Source of the DNA: Sternotherus odoratus
Taxonomy: Eukaryota; Chordata; Testudines; Kinosternidae
Length of the DNA: 64,000 bases
NCBI GenBank assembly: GCA_032164245.1
Contig: JAVMKO010000001.1
Coordinates: forward strand, 78,613,892 to 78,677,891
Reading direction: 5' to 3'
Shown: piece after piece, positions 43,593 to 56,700 of the stretch
Numbering within the stretch: position 1 is the stretch's first letter
Layout of the letters: each line of letters starts with the position of its first letter
Position numbers and translations under genes: made by a program
Notes under the pieces: generated by a model
Told to the model about the DNA's origin: nothing
Database searches by the model: none
The model's input: only the letters and a program-made list of their open reading frames with translations

Positions 43593-44661
43593 TACAACCC
43601 CAAAGACTAAGGGAAAGGAAGAATCTAGTGTTATTTCATGAGTCGTTTGTGCTCACAAACAAGTGCTTTCACAGAAGTAGTGATGCTCCACTCCTAGCTT
43701 ACAGTCCTCAGCCTCTCCCCACAGGGCAGAGGCTGAGTTAGTCTCCCTGAGCCAGCTCAGGCCTGAATCCACTTCCTGAGCGAAGGTGATGCCAAAATAT
43801 ACAGATATGTCTAGAGATCATTTACATATTTTTGGTTAATTTAAAATAACACAGCTAGAGGCTAAACCCACAGCTTGATCCTCCCTCGGGCTAGGGAGAA
43901 CTGGGGCTTGCCTCCACACTTTTGAGAAAAAGCCCCACCCATTAAGGCAGTTAGAGTTGGTACCTGGCTGCTCCCTTAGGCACAGCTTGTCAGCATCCCC
44001 CATCTGTCCCTTAGAGTACCAGGGCAACAAGGCAAAAAAATCTTTCACAGAGGGCGACTCCCAAGAGACAGGGAAGCTCAGGTCAGGCAGTGGTTCTGCT
44101 GCCTCTCCCCCTTTTCCTGCCAAAGGCTGGTGAGAAATACACAGCTCCCCACCCTCCTGCCCCCCCCCCACACTTATCAAGCAGCCAGGAGAAGCTGCCT
44201 CTTCAGCTGCTGCCCTCACATTCTGGGCTACAGTGGCACTTGGAAATGTACAGACACAGATCTGCTCACTAACCCCTAGGACAGGAGGCAGGTGAGAACG
44301 CTCTCCCGGAGGAGCAGCAGGGTGGGGCACAAGGGAAGTGAGAGATCTGGCCGGTGGACTCCCCGCCCCCACCCAGAGCAGTGCTTACAGCCGGGGGCGA
44401 GGGAACACGTGGGCGTGAGAGCTGGGCAGGTGGTGCAGGATGTGCTGCACAGGCTGGGGAAGGATTTCTGCCTGGCATGACACACTCTGACCTCAGAAGA
44501 CTGGCCACACACAGCCCGCCCCTCCCACCCCAATTGCCTCAGGTGCAGTGACCTGCGGAGCTGGAGACGCTGTGGCTTCAGCTGGGCTGAGAGCAGCCAC
44601 TGGAGAGGGAGGGAGGAGAGCGTGTGCTGTGTGGGGCAGTCTAGGTCTGCAATGGGCGGGG

Positions 44662-44745
44662 TCAGCCATCTATGTCCCAGCTGAAGAGATGGTGCTTCAC
44701 CAGCATGTCCTGCACCCCTTCCTTCAGCGGCTTCTTCTCCTTCTC
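44662..44745 (-). CDS. SGSM3: SGSM3 last coding exon
   Basis: Acceptor (-) 'tttcctgcag'. Encodes [20 protein letters not shown] and FSWDIDG, then TGA. Phase 0 start. Confidence 0.95.
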   Translation of the reverse strand, partial: EKEKKPLKEGVQDMLVKHHLFSWDIDG

Positions 44746-47700
44746 CTGCAGGAAAGGACCAAGAGTCACTAAGCTGCCACATGCGGGTGTCATTGCCTCT
44801 ACCGCTGCAGGTGGGGGAGGAGGGAAGTGATTTCTGTAGCCAGCTGCTGCCTCCCACCGCCTGCTCTCTCTCCTACCAAGCCCAGCGACTCAGCCCTGGT
44901 TGGGATATGGAGGTAACTGGTGCTCAGGGAGACCCCCCTGGCCCTTTGCTGCTGGTGCAGCTGAATGAGTCAGAAGCTTGTTCTCCAGGGGCCCCGGGCT
45001 CACTCTCCTAGCCAAGAGAGGAGGAAGCAGAGAAGCCATGTGCCTGAATAAGAACTGGTGCGGGAAGAGCCTCAGTTTGCTCCACTCCCACTAACCCTGC
45101 CGGGGGGCAGAAGCTGATCCTCTTTTCAAACACCCAGGCTGGTGTCGGTGATCCTCAGGAGATCAGCAACCCACCGCACTGCCGGACCCCGCGCAGCTGA
45201 GGGGGCCTTGCCCGTCTCTGCCAGACCCAGACGGAGGCTGCTCCTCACCTCACCAGGCAGGGTGACGACCAGGCATTAACTTCAGTGTCAATCTGGGTCA
45301 AGGCCCTTTGAATAAAGTGCTGCTGCAGCATGGGGCTTGTTAACGTGCCAGGAAATGGGGCGGGTGGGCCACTCCTGGGGTACATGGGGGTTCCAGGCCC
45401 ACACTCAGCCTGGTCACTCACCTCTCTCTTTACAGGAAGTTCCCAGTCCTGAGAGAGACTGAACGCAAATCTGGAGAGGACTCTGCAATACAACAAGGCA
45501 ATGGTTATGCCCCTGAAAAACCATCCCTGCCATGTGACTGTAGCACACGTGCAGCTTTTATTAGGAAAAAAAGAAGAAGTTTCTAGCCCATAGGCTGTGG
45601 GGGAAAAAGCTTGAAAACACGACGTAATTGCAACTGATGCAGAGATGTCTGCCTGAGTCTGCAGGCAGCCTGAAACAGTTCAGACAGGTGTGAACTGCCC
45701 CATGCATCTCCATGGGAAGTTAACAACATCCCCTGCCCCGGGGCCCTGCGAACACTGGGCCCACCGCCCAGCAGAGGACTACATGTGACAGGAGGAGGGT
45801 GTAACCGGTCCACACCAACCCAATACACCCTAGGGGCTTCTACAGTGGCTTCCCCTACACCTCTGTGGGACAGGAAGTGGGGACCCCTGCTCAACATTGC
45901 CACTCCAAGTGGTGAGTGGACCTAGAGTGGGGCAGGGGGGAACCTTCAAGCACTGGAATACCTTCATTTGGCCCTGCCTTACCCCCCGGGGCCGAGGTTC
46001 TCACCACACACCCCTTGAGAGAAACAAAGGCAGCTGAGCTCACCCCAGTGTCAAACAGAAGCATGGGAGCTGATTCTCAAACCCTTCTGCAGACAGCTAA
46101 TGTCTGCCCAGCACTGAGCCTCCCCGCCCCCCTCTGATCCCAATGGAGAAATTGAGTGTCAGTCAGCTGGCCATGGCCTGGCAGCAGCAATGCTGGGACT
46201 AGAGTTTCGCAGGTGTCCACTCATTCCTCGACAGCTCCTCAGGGCCCCCTCCCCATCCGTACTGAACCCAGGGGGCCGGTAAAGGTGTTCATGGCAAATC
46301 CTTCATTACACAGCAACAGAGAACTCCCTCCATTTGGTCCCAGGCTTCAGCTCCCCACAGTGCATCCCACCCGAGCCCCGGCAGGCTCAGCCTCACCCGG
46401 TGGTGACTCTCCTCGGTCGCACATGGCCTCTCGGCACGTGGCCAGCCGAGCCCCGGTCAGGGCTGGAAAGTTCTCATCACACAGTGTCCTATCGGCCGGG
46501 CCGTTTTGTTGCATGGCTGGAGTTTACAATGGAACCTGCTCATGTCCTGACGGTGGGCAGGGTTGGGGTGCAGGGGGTGGTGGTATCAGGAGCAAAGAAG
46601 CAGCTACATGCAGACAACTGCTGCCTCTTCAAGGGAATCCCCTCCCCCCTGCTTCAAGAACGTCCCTAGGAGAATGGGAGACCCTGAGCTGCAGCCATGG
46701 TAACACCACAGCTGCTCCAGGCCGGCCACCAGCTTTTGGGATGGGAACCTGTCGCTCCAGCCTGGTGACGGGGGATGAAGTAACATGCTGGTGAAAGGGC
46801 AAAAGGCATTTCCAGCCGGAAGACGGGAGGTGGCAGAGACAGTGAGGGAAGACGGGAGTGAGGGAAGACGGGAGTGAGGGAAGACGGGAGTGAGGGAAGA
46901 CGGGAGGTGGCAGAGGCAGTGAGGGAAGACGGGAGTGAGGGAAGACGGGAGGTGGCAGAGGCAGTGAGGGAACGTGTGTCCCTGACACAGGCTTGGCCTG
47001 GAGCTGGTCCCCGAGCCAGCAGCAGAGCTCCCAGGAACTGGCTCATTTTCCCTCCTCACAGGCAGTGGGGGAGGGGACAGGAGTGCGGGGATGGGGAAGC
47101 CAAAGTCTACCTGCAGCAGGGCAGGTGTGGATGGGGAAGGAGAGAAGCTATTCAGTTTGCATCAGCTCCACCACTAGGTTGAAGCCAAGCTCCCCCCACT
47201 ATCGCCCCACTTAAGCTGGGTCTTGGCCTCTGGCTGGCTTGACGGCTGCCCCTCCCCTAGGCCAGTCGCTGAGCCTGTTGCTAGTAACCCTCCTGGCTGA
47301 GCCTTTGGGGAAGGACTCATCTCTCTACCAGTCCCAGTTCAGGCACTGTCAGCAGCTCCTCCCCCCCACGTGCTGACTCCGGGGAGCAGGGGTCCTTCGG
47401 GCAGGGAGGGGGCTTGGGGCTTGCTCCACTACAGCAGGCTCCGTGCAAAGCAGCTAGAGGCCTGAGAGCAGCAGCCACCGGTGTGTAGATGCGGCTTCCC
47501 ACACATCCCCTCACCAGGCCCTGCTCTTGATTAGAAAGTGAGAGTGAGTCAAACATTGTGTAAACAGCAGCTGCTGCTCTGGGGCGTTGGGAGGAAACCC
47601 CCCTGAGTGGGGTGCAGCTGTGTGAGGAGATGGGGGTGACACGAATGGTTATTGTGGCAGGTTACACAACAGCAGCCCACCTGCCCGCTGCAGCACCACA

Positions 47701-50700
47701 GCCGAACGCTCAATAGCGAGGGGTCGGCAGAGGGCACTGCAGCCCATGGCTGAACACGGGGGGGGGGGGGGGGGGGCGTACTCACCTGAGCTCACACTTG
47801 ATCTGCACCCAGCCAGGACTGCGCAGGAAGGACCAGGGATGGAACCATTTCTCCACGGTCTGCAGGCTCGAGCACAGCACCTCCAGCCAGAGGTGCAGGA
47901 CCTGCTCACTGCACGAAGGGGAGGGGGGGGGGAAGGGAGAGTCACTAGGAGCCAGGGCGGTTATCACAGAGCTGGGATGGCCCCTCCTTCGGGGGGACAC
48001 TGCTTCCAATCCACCCCGACCGCAACCCATCCGGTTCGTCCCCTACAGGAACAGGGAGGGCACCAGAGAATTGCTCCCTCTGGAGAGAGTCTGGGTCGAG
48101 TGTACCTGACAATAAGGCACTGGCTTCTGGTCACTGCTCTGCCCCCGCCCAGTGCTGGTGCCCACTAGGGATGTGAATGATTGAACAGGTAACTGGTAAG
48201 CAATAGGCTTATTGTTACCCGGAACTTAATCGTTAACCCTCGCGGCTGGCCCTGGCCGTGCTGGCAGGACATTGGCCCTGGCCCTGCCGGATGGGACCCA
48301 GCCCCTGCTGCCCCCCTGCCGGAGCGACATTGGTTAACGGTTAACCAGTTAAACAATATCATTTTAACCATTTAACTGGTTAACTTTTTTAACTGATATT
48401 TACATCCCTAGTGCCCACTTGGGGGAGGACAGAGCTTGGTGACTCAAGCTGTGGGGGGGGAGGAGACTCAAAGAACTCCTGCTTCCCAGCTGGCTCCCAC
48501 TCCTCACTACCCTCGGCTGCCTCCCCAGATCCCCCCGCCCACCCCAACCTGGCCCATTCACTGTCCTGCCCCCTACCCACTCCCATCTCCCAGCCCGCCC
48601 CAAGCTCCTCACCGAAGCAACACTCAAGGAAAGGCGCTGAATGACTCACTTGAGACCCACACAGATGAGGGAGCGAAGCTTCACGTCCATCTGAGTGTGC
48701 GCAGCGTCGTGCGTCATGTTCACGGACTGCACTGCCTGCCGGGCGGGAGGAGGTGGTTACTATGTTCCATGGGGGCTCCCACATGGAGAACCGCTACAGC
48801 TACCGCCTAGTGCAGGGGTTCTCAAACTATTGAGAACCGCGACCCCTTTTTGCTCTCTCCCTCAGCGCGGCGGAGCCTTGTATGTCCGCCGAAAAGCCGC
48901 CAAATAAATTAACTAGGCATTCTGCGGCTATTTTTGGCAGACATGCTGAGTGCTTTCGGGAGCGCTCGGCATGTCCGCCAAAAATAGCCGCCGAATGCGG
49001 AAGTGATCACGGCAGGGGCTTTTCTGTGGCGCAAGCAGCTCGCGACCCCTCGGGAGGCGGCTGGTGACCCCCCGAGGGGTCACGACCCACAGTTTGAGAA
49101 ACGCTGGCCTAGTGCACCCTCTCCCTGCAGCTCCCCTCCGCTCAGTGCCATCCACAGCTCTCTTCACCACTCCCTGCAGGGGTCACCAGGACCACAGCTC
49201 CTGTAGCCTTCCCTGCAGCGCCACCTGCTGGGAGAGGCTCCGAGCAGTTGGAACAGGCTGCACAGACCAGGTGCAGAGGTGGGTCATGGCCTGGAGTCTC
49301 CAGGAATTGAAGATTATGTCATGTGGTGAAATCTCCAAAAATACATCCAATCAAAAACTGGCTACCCTAGTCTGGCTCCTGTGCGGGCAGGGCAAGGTAC
49401 TCACCCGGTAAAGCAGCTCCTCTGGAGTCAGAACTTTCCCATCTTCATCCAGCCTAGAAAACCAAAGCAGAGACCCAGGTTAACCCCAGAGCCCTCTGCA
49501 GACGCAGGCAAGACACTGCTCGGCAGGCGCGCACCCCAGAGATGAGCCATGCCGCTCGGAGAAACACACGGCTCAGCGACTGCCACCAGGAGACTGGGGC
49601 TATGGGGCCCGATGCTGGCTGCTGAGATACAGCCATAGTCATCACATGGGAACTGGGGGGTTTAGAGACAAGAACCACCTGTCAGCCCCATGTGCAGTCT
49701 GTGCGCCATGGCTCCGCTAGCAGTCCCAGTCCCAGTCCGGGCCCTGCCCATTCGGAAGAGGGAACAGGTCACGGCCCAGAAGAAAAGCACGACCTTGCCG
49801 GGCGGGAGAGGGGAGTGCAGGCTTGACGAGAAGGACTTGGGGCTGGAGGATGCGAGCCTGCCAGTAGGACTAGAGCAGCCTCACCTGTAAGTCTTACAGA
49901 GCACGAGGCGGGAGTACACCGAGTCGAAGTCTCGCTCCACCTCCCGGCCGGCGGCCTGGCGGGAAGAGGATGCGGTCAGAGCTACAGGCCATTGATAGCA
50001 ACCCCGCCCTCACATCCAGAACCTCCAGCAGCAGCACCCCACCCGCAGCAGAGGCGGGGCAGACCCCAAAGTGCCCAGCAGGGAAGAAAGCCGAGAGAAG
50101 GCTGTGTTCCTGCTGGACCAGAGCCCTGCTATCCCTATATCCCCTCCCCGTTTGTCCCCGAGTGCCATTCTCACCTCTTCGATAAACAGCCAGGGGTGGC
50201 AGGGCCCCCCCAGCAGGGACGGCTTCTTTAACCCATGCTCAAATATAGACTTCAGCGCTGGACAGAGCGTCCCTCGAACCAAGTCTGTCACCCCCTCTGT
50301 GACCGAGTCGTCGCCGGCAACGGAGTACTGAGGAACAAAAGGAGTTAGCTCTCAGCCTCCCAGAGAGGGAGACAGCCCCCCAGAGCAGAGGTGTGTGGGG
50401 TGGGGACACAGAGCTAGACCTCTTCTCCAGATAGGCTCTCCCACCCAGACTCCTCTACACTCCCCTACCCCACTCAGAGCCAACAGCCCCAGGGACTGGA
50501 AGCTGGTGCCCGAGGGCAGAACTTGCTTTGCTGGGTTGTACCCATGTCCAGACTAGCGGGTCTGTGGAGAGCAGGGCTGGTTCCCCATCAAGGCGTAGCT
50601 CTTTGCAGGTCTCCCTCCCCATTCTCTCACTGACCACAGCTGAGGGCTCTCTCATTCACAGTGTTAATTGCTTCCCCGGCCACACTCAAGCCCCAATGCA

Positions 50701-53700
50701 GCCCATACACCTCTCTCTAGGCACGGACTTTGAACTGTGGGAAGCCGGACATCAGCAGGGCCCCTGAAGGGATGCTCTTGAGGTTAACACCCATGACTCT
50801 GGGTCCAGAGACGTGGGACTTATTCCTGGCTCTGCGCAGACTGCCTGTGTGACCTTTGGCAAGTCAATTCATCATTCTAGTGTCTGACCCCTACCTGTAC
50901 TGGGGAGGATAAGAGACTTCCCTAACTCACAGGGTGGGTGGGTGTCATACATTCACGGCTGTGAAACACAGATTCTGGGGTGGGAGGAGCTAGAGAAAGA
51001 TTTGTATTTTGAGGCATTTGCAGGGATATCACGTCTTGGGCTCGCCTTGAGCCAGACTGGTTGTAGGGACCTCAGTCACTGCACAAGACTCACTCCCCTC
51101 CCATCTCCATCTCCATCTCCATCCTGTGAGAAAACATTCGGAAAATGCCCAAGGAAATTACAACCATCTGACAACACTATTACGCTATGCCCTGCCAGCA
51201 GGGCAGAGGAAAAGTGGCATATAAACACGGACAGCCAGAAGGAGTGATGGCAGCAGGGAAGACACACATGGGTTTTCGTAAGAAGAACAGTGGGGTTTGC
51301 AAGGTGACCTACATAATACAGGAATTTTTACCTCTTTGCTCCGTTCATCCAAGGCCTCCACAAATTTTGCAGGAAACCAACCTACAAAGGGGAGACAAAG
51401 GGTGAGTACGAGACATCGGGAAACCCTCGCAGGGACTTGAATGAAAAGCCAGACTGGCTGCAGGACCTGGGGGAGGGAGGAGAAGAGGTGGGTTCCTGTG
51501 GGCCCAGCCTGGAGAAGGAAAGCAGCAGCACTGCAGCCTCTGTGTGTGTGTCAGGAAATCCAAACAGCTGCAAGCCTGATGTCATCGAAGGGCATTGTCC
51601 CTACAAGCACCACAGACAGCACCAGCTCCCATGCTCCAGAGCAGTCCCCACCCAGCCTCACCCTGACGGGGAAAGTGCACCTCAGTTGTTGCATCTGCTT
51701 GGAATAATGAACATGCCTAGCAAGGAGCTGCACCCCGCCCCCCTCTTTCCTCCTAGCCACGCACAGGGATGGGATGTGCATTCCTAGGCAGCTTCCCAAT
51801 GGGGCTCAGCAGGGCCTTTGGCTATAAGGGCAGGAACTCAAATGAAAGGTAAACCTACACACAGGGCCGGTGACAGAAATTTGGGGGCCCCCTACTCTGA
51901 TAGTTTGGGGGCCCCCCCCAGCCCAACCAACAGCGGCTGGGGGGTCCCCAGCCCAGCCGCCCCCCCCCCCAGCCCAGCCGGCGCTCCCCCCCCCCCCCCA
52001 GCTGACAGCAGCTGGGGGAGGAAGCCCAGCCGGCCTCCTCTCCCCCCTCCCCCAAGCCCCGCCGGCGCCCCCCCCCAGCTGACAGCTGGCGGCAGCGAGC
52101 TGCGTGAGCCGCCCTTGCTGTTCCCCCACTTTCTCCCCTGGACAGCGCTGCTGCCGCCGGCCGGGCTCACTGCTCCTGCCGGGGCCAGGCGCTCGTCCGG
52201 AGGAGAGCTGCACCGCCTCCCCGCCGCCTCCCCGCTCTCCAGGCCCGGCAACAAGGGGGGACGACAACAGGTACAGCTGTGTACCGGGGCCCCCCTAAAG
52301 TCAGGGGGCCCGGTACAGCTGTACCCGTAGTACCCCCCTGTCGCCGGCCCTGCCTACACGGCTCCCCGACACAGGGAAGGCAGAGATGCCAGAGCCATTG
52401 CTGAGGGCAGCAGCAGCTGTGGAACATTAGCAATTCCACTCCCCCCACCCTCATTCCCGTCTCTGGAGCCCCTCCCCCCAGCTTTCCCTCCGCCAGACCC
52501 CTCCCCCACCCCCCATGTCTGTTCTCACCTCTCAGTCCATTCAGCTCCCCCACCCAACAGTGCTCGTCCTTTTGGGATATGATCTGAAAGGAGGAAGAGG
52601 CGAGATGGTGATCACAGAGCGAGACAAACAGACGCACAAGGGCCAAGGAACAGGAACAAGGAGGCACAACGGGGCTGGCAGCAGTGCAGTGTCAGGCTTT
52701 CCCTCTCCACACATCCATCCAGGACAGCTGGGAGATGGGATGCATCACCATGGAAACAGTGTCACCTCAGAGAGGGAGCGCATGTGCCCGTGGGGTAAGG
52801 AATCACTTTCTTCTTAGCCATCAGGGTGATGGGGGAACTGACTGACTGAAATGAAAGTCACCCACTAACGTTCACTACAGGTGGGTGCTGCCCAGACACC
52901 AGACACAGGAGTAACAATCCCCGTAGTCGGGTTCCTTGTGGGGACTGAACCTGGGACCCCTGAATCTAAAAGCACGATCCTCTCCCGTCTGAGCCACAGG
53001 ACCAAGCGCACTGGGTCAGCGGCTGTAAGTCTCTTTCTGTGGCTCAGCCACTGGATGGGGATAAAGGGCTGCTCTGGGTTACGCAGGCACCCTGGGGAAG
53101 AGGCAGGAGTTCCTGCAGGAGGGAGAAGAGCAGTTAAAGGGGTGGGGGGTGCAAACTACAGCCCGTGAGCCACATCCAGCCCGCAGGACCCTTCCCTCTG
53201 CCCCCGAGTTCCTGCCAGGGAGCAGGGTCGGGACAGGCTTGCGGAGGAGCCAGTGGTGAGTGGGGCGGAGGGTAGCCCCTGGCCCCTCCCCTCCCTCCCT
53301 CGCAGTCACAGTCCCCCAGTGCCTGGGCAGTGTGGCTGCGGCTCTAGTGCTGCCAGACCTAGTGCTCCCGGGCGCCGCAGTCCAGGGGTGGGAGTAGGGG
53401 ATGGTCAAGGGGCCTGGGTCTTGCTGCTGGGGACAGGGGCAGAGCAAGCCAGGGGCCCCCTCCATCCCCAGCATGCTTGGCCCCGTCCCCAGCAGCCAAG
53501 CCCAGCCAGGGAGCGAGTCCTGCCTGACTGCCAGGGAGGGCAGCCGAACAAGCAGGAGAAACACACAAGGACAGGACTGAGCCCCTCTTTCTCCCACCCC
53601 AGGTAACATGGGGCGGGGAGAGCAGGGAGGGTTGGATAGGGGGTGGGGGAGCCCAGAGGCGTGGGGAGTAGGGGAGACTGTATAGGGGCGGGATTCCCGG

Positions 53701-56700
53701 GGGTGGTCAGGGGATGGGGAGCAGGGGGGATTGGACAGGGGATGGGAATCCTAGGGGGACAGTCAGGGTGCAGAGAACAGGGATGTTTGGATACGATGCG
53801 GGAGTCCAGGGGGGCAGTCAGGGGTGGGGGTTCTGAGGGGTTAGATGGGGGCGGGGGCCAGGCCATGCCTCGCTGTTTGGGAAGGCAGAGCCTCCCTCAG
53901 CCTTGCCTACCCGGCCCTCCACACAATCTCTGTACCTGATGTGGCCCTAGGACCAAAACGTTTGCCCACCCGAGTTAAATGATGAGCAGCCATTGTGCCA
54001 ACACCCACCTTCCTTTTTCTTCCCCAGTGGTGGTTCTGCTGGCCCCACAACACACGGGGTGAAAGGCTAGTTCTACCCACTATGCGGGCGCAGGACAACG
54101 CTGCCAACCCAGCACACCCCACATCTGACAACTATTCAGAGCAGCAGCTTCCCCCGCTTTGATGGGCAGCAGGTTTCCCTTTCCTCCCTCCTTTCCCCGT
54201 GTGGTGGCTCGAGGTGGGTGCCTGTAACATGCCCTCTCTGAAAGGGGGCAGGGAGGGTTGATCACGCCGCGGGATTCTGCCCCCCCCCCGTCCCCCCCCC
54301 GGCTCCCGTACTGTGATGATGTCGTTCTTGCGGAAGCCCAACTCGTCGTCGTCATGGCGCTCAAAGTCCAGCAGTGCCTTGGCTCGGCGCCGGCGGTTCT
54401 GGGAACATGCCACGTAGTTTTCGTGGTCCCGCTGGTGGCTCTCCATGGTGTAATCCGGAGTCAGGTCCTGAGTTTGTGAGGAAGAGAAGCAAGAGAGGAG
54501 CGGTAAGAAAGTGACTCGTAGGTGACGAGAGGTGCTGGGCGCTCCCCCATGTTCAGTACCGCTCTCTGCTCCCTCCCCTGGTGGACAGATTAGCTCTGCT
54601 AGCTCCGGGATCAAGCCTGGCACCCTTCCCTCCACCACGCACAGATCCTGCCCACAGTGGCTCTCCCTGCGGTCCGGCAGCTCCTCCAGGGCTAGGGGGA
54701 CCAGGCCGTGGCCCTGCAGCACGAGGGACCCAGGTCTAGCCTTGTGCAGTGCGCCCCCACTCACAATGCTGCAGTTCTTCGGATCCACGCACTGGAAGTG
54801 CCGTGCCACCTGCAGGATCGCCTCACGAAGGTCTGCCACCAGCTCCGTCTGCTTGATATTCTTGGCCTTCAGTGCCTCCAAATCATCCTCACCTGGGAAC
54901 GCAGGACACACGGGGGGTGAAGAGAAAGGAAACCCCCAATCCCATGCTGGGAAAAAAGGCGGCTGTCCTCTCCCTCAGCCTGAGCACAGACAATTACGAC
55001 AGCTCCCCCTGGTCAGACTGTCACCATTGCTCTGGGGCCACCTGAACATCTGGGCCCCACTCATGGATAACAGGAAAGGGAGCAATATCAGAGGAGGAAG
55101 AGAAACAAAATACTCCATTGTGTCACCCGAAGGCCCAGGCACCTCTATGCCAAGCACACCGGGGACCAGGACTGGGGCTGGATTCAGCCTCCTTTCCCCA
55201 GGCCAGTAAAGGGGAGACCAGTGGGAGCCATGAGAAAACAGACAGTTCTCAGCTGACACTGACGCCCGTAAGCTGTAGGACCCCATCTTAAGAGGGCCAG
55301 CTGCTCCGCTCCCCCTCCTGGAAAAGATGCAGGTAGGGAAAGGATGGGGAGTGTGTGAACTTCCTTTGCCCCCCAGGGCCCTTCCACTCCCTTATGCCTC
55401 TGCAGGAAGCGTCTAGCCCTGCTCCCATCTACGTCACTGTTAATACTCCCACTGACTCCAAGGGAGCAGGAGCAGGCCTAAATGAGCCCTCCTTAACCAT
55501 TTCCCTCCCCCTGCCTTAATGTGGGGCATGTACTCACCCCACCAAAGGCCCTACATTATAGGCGGTGTGGGGAGTAGGGTCTTATAATGGGAGTGTCACA
55601 CAACCTTGTTTTCAGTTGCCTATAACTTTGCTAAACTTTTACTGTTCAATCAGGTTGAAATTTTCCACATGCCTCGGGTTGAATTTATTTGGTAAATTTC
55701 AGCAGAAATGGTTTAGGCATTTCTGAGAACAAGACCTGGGGAAACACATTTTGTCCATGCCCCCATTTTGTTGAGAAGCTACAGCATTTCTCCACTCTGG
55801 AGCAGGGATTTGAAATTTGGCTGGGGGCTGCCCTGGTGCCAGGGATGTGTCTCTTGCCATCCCTGTGAAAAACTGTTCAGATTTGGCCTCTGGAAGTCTC
55901 AGTTCACACATGCTCAGTTGAGACGTGTTCGAATTTGGTAGTTAAATTCTCCAAAGAATCTCTGCACTGAGCATGCTCCTATCGCTGGGATGCCAAGGCT
56001 CAGCAGGACTCCCAGCTGCTGGGGGCCACTGTGGCACCAAGCACAGGAACCAAAAGCAGGGAGCCTGTCTGTCCTGTGCTCCCCCTGCTGGCATCCAGGC
56101 AGCAAGGAGCTGGATGCAGCCTGACTCAGTGGGGGATCTGGGTGTGAAGTAGGATCTGGATACACAGGGGCTTGTGGGAGGGTTCTGGGTGCAACATTAA
56201 TGGGACTCTGTGGGGGGGGGGGGTGAAGGTGGCTGGGGCTTAGAGCTGGGCACAGGGGTGTGGGGAGCCCAGTGGGGTCCAGGTGCAGGGAGAGTGGGGC
56301 TTCTCAGGTGGGGTTCTGGGCGGTGGGGGAGTGAGGCTTGATGGGAGGGTCTGGATGCACGAGGGTTGGGCAGACGGGGGGAGCGGCTCATTGTACAGTG
56401 ATCCCCCCGTCCCCGCAGCTGAGGAGAAATGGGTGCAGGAAGCATGTGCGGGAGGGAGGGGGGGGATCCAGTTTGCAGAGCTTCCTACAGCTTGGGGAGA
56501 AATCTAGAATGGGTCTGATAGCCACAGATGCCATGCAGGGGAAGGGGAAGTCCCATCCTCCCCAGCCCAGCCAAGTCCTCCCCACTCCTGCCTCCTGCCA
56601 CACAGTGATTTATCTCTCCGCCGCCTATCCTGGGCACCTGAAATATACTACTGGGGAGGGTCGTATGACCACTCTTGTGGCTTCCCTTTGCTTTCCCGTC

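Larger units (their letters stand above)
42990..44661 (-). other. SGSM3: Probable SGSM3 3' UTR
   Basis: Non-coding sequence between the SGSM3 stop and the two AATAAA candidates. A long C run lies at 43069-43087. Frames on the - strand such as 44276-44857 are shadows and lack domains. Confidence 0.45.

Noticed and set aside
52921..52998. Functional tRNA gene
   Set aside because: Box-like motifs are present but the stems do not pair, so it is listed only as a SINE-type relic.
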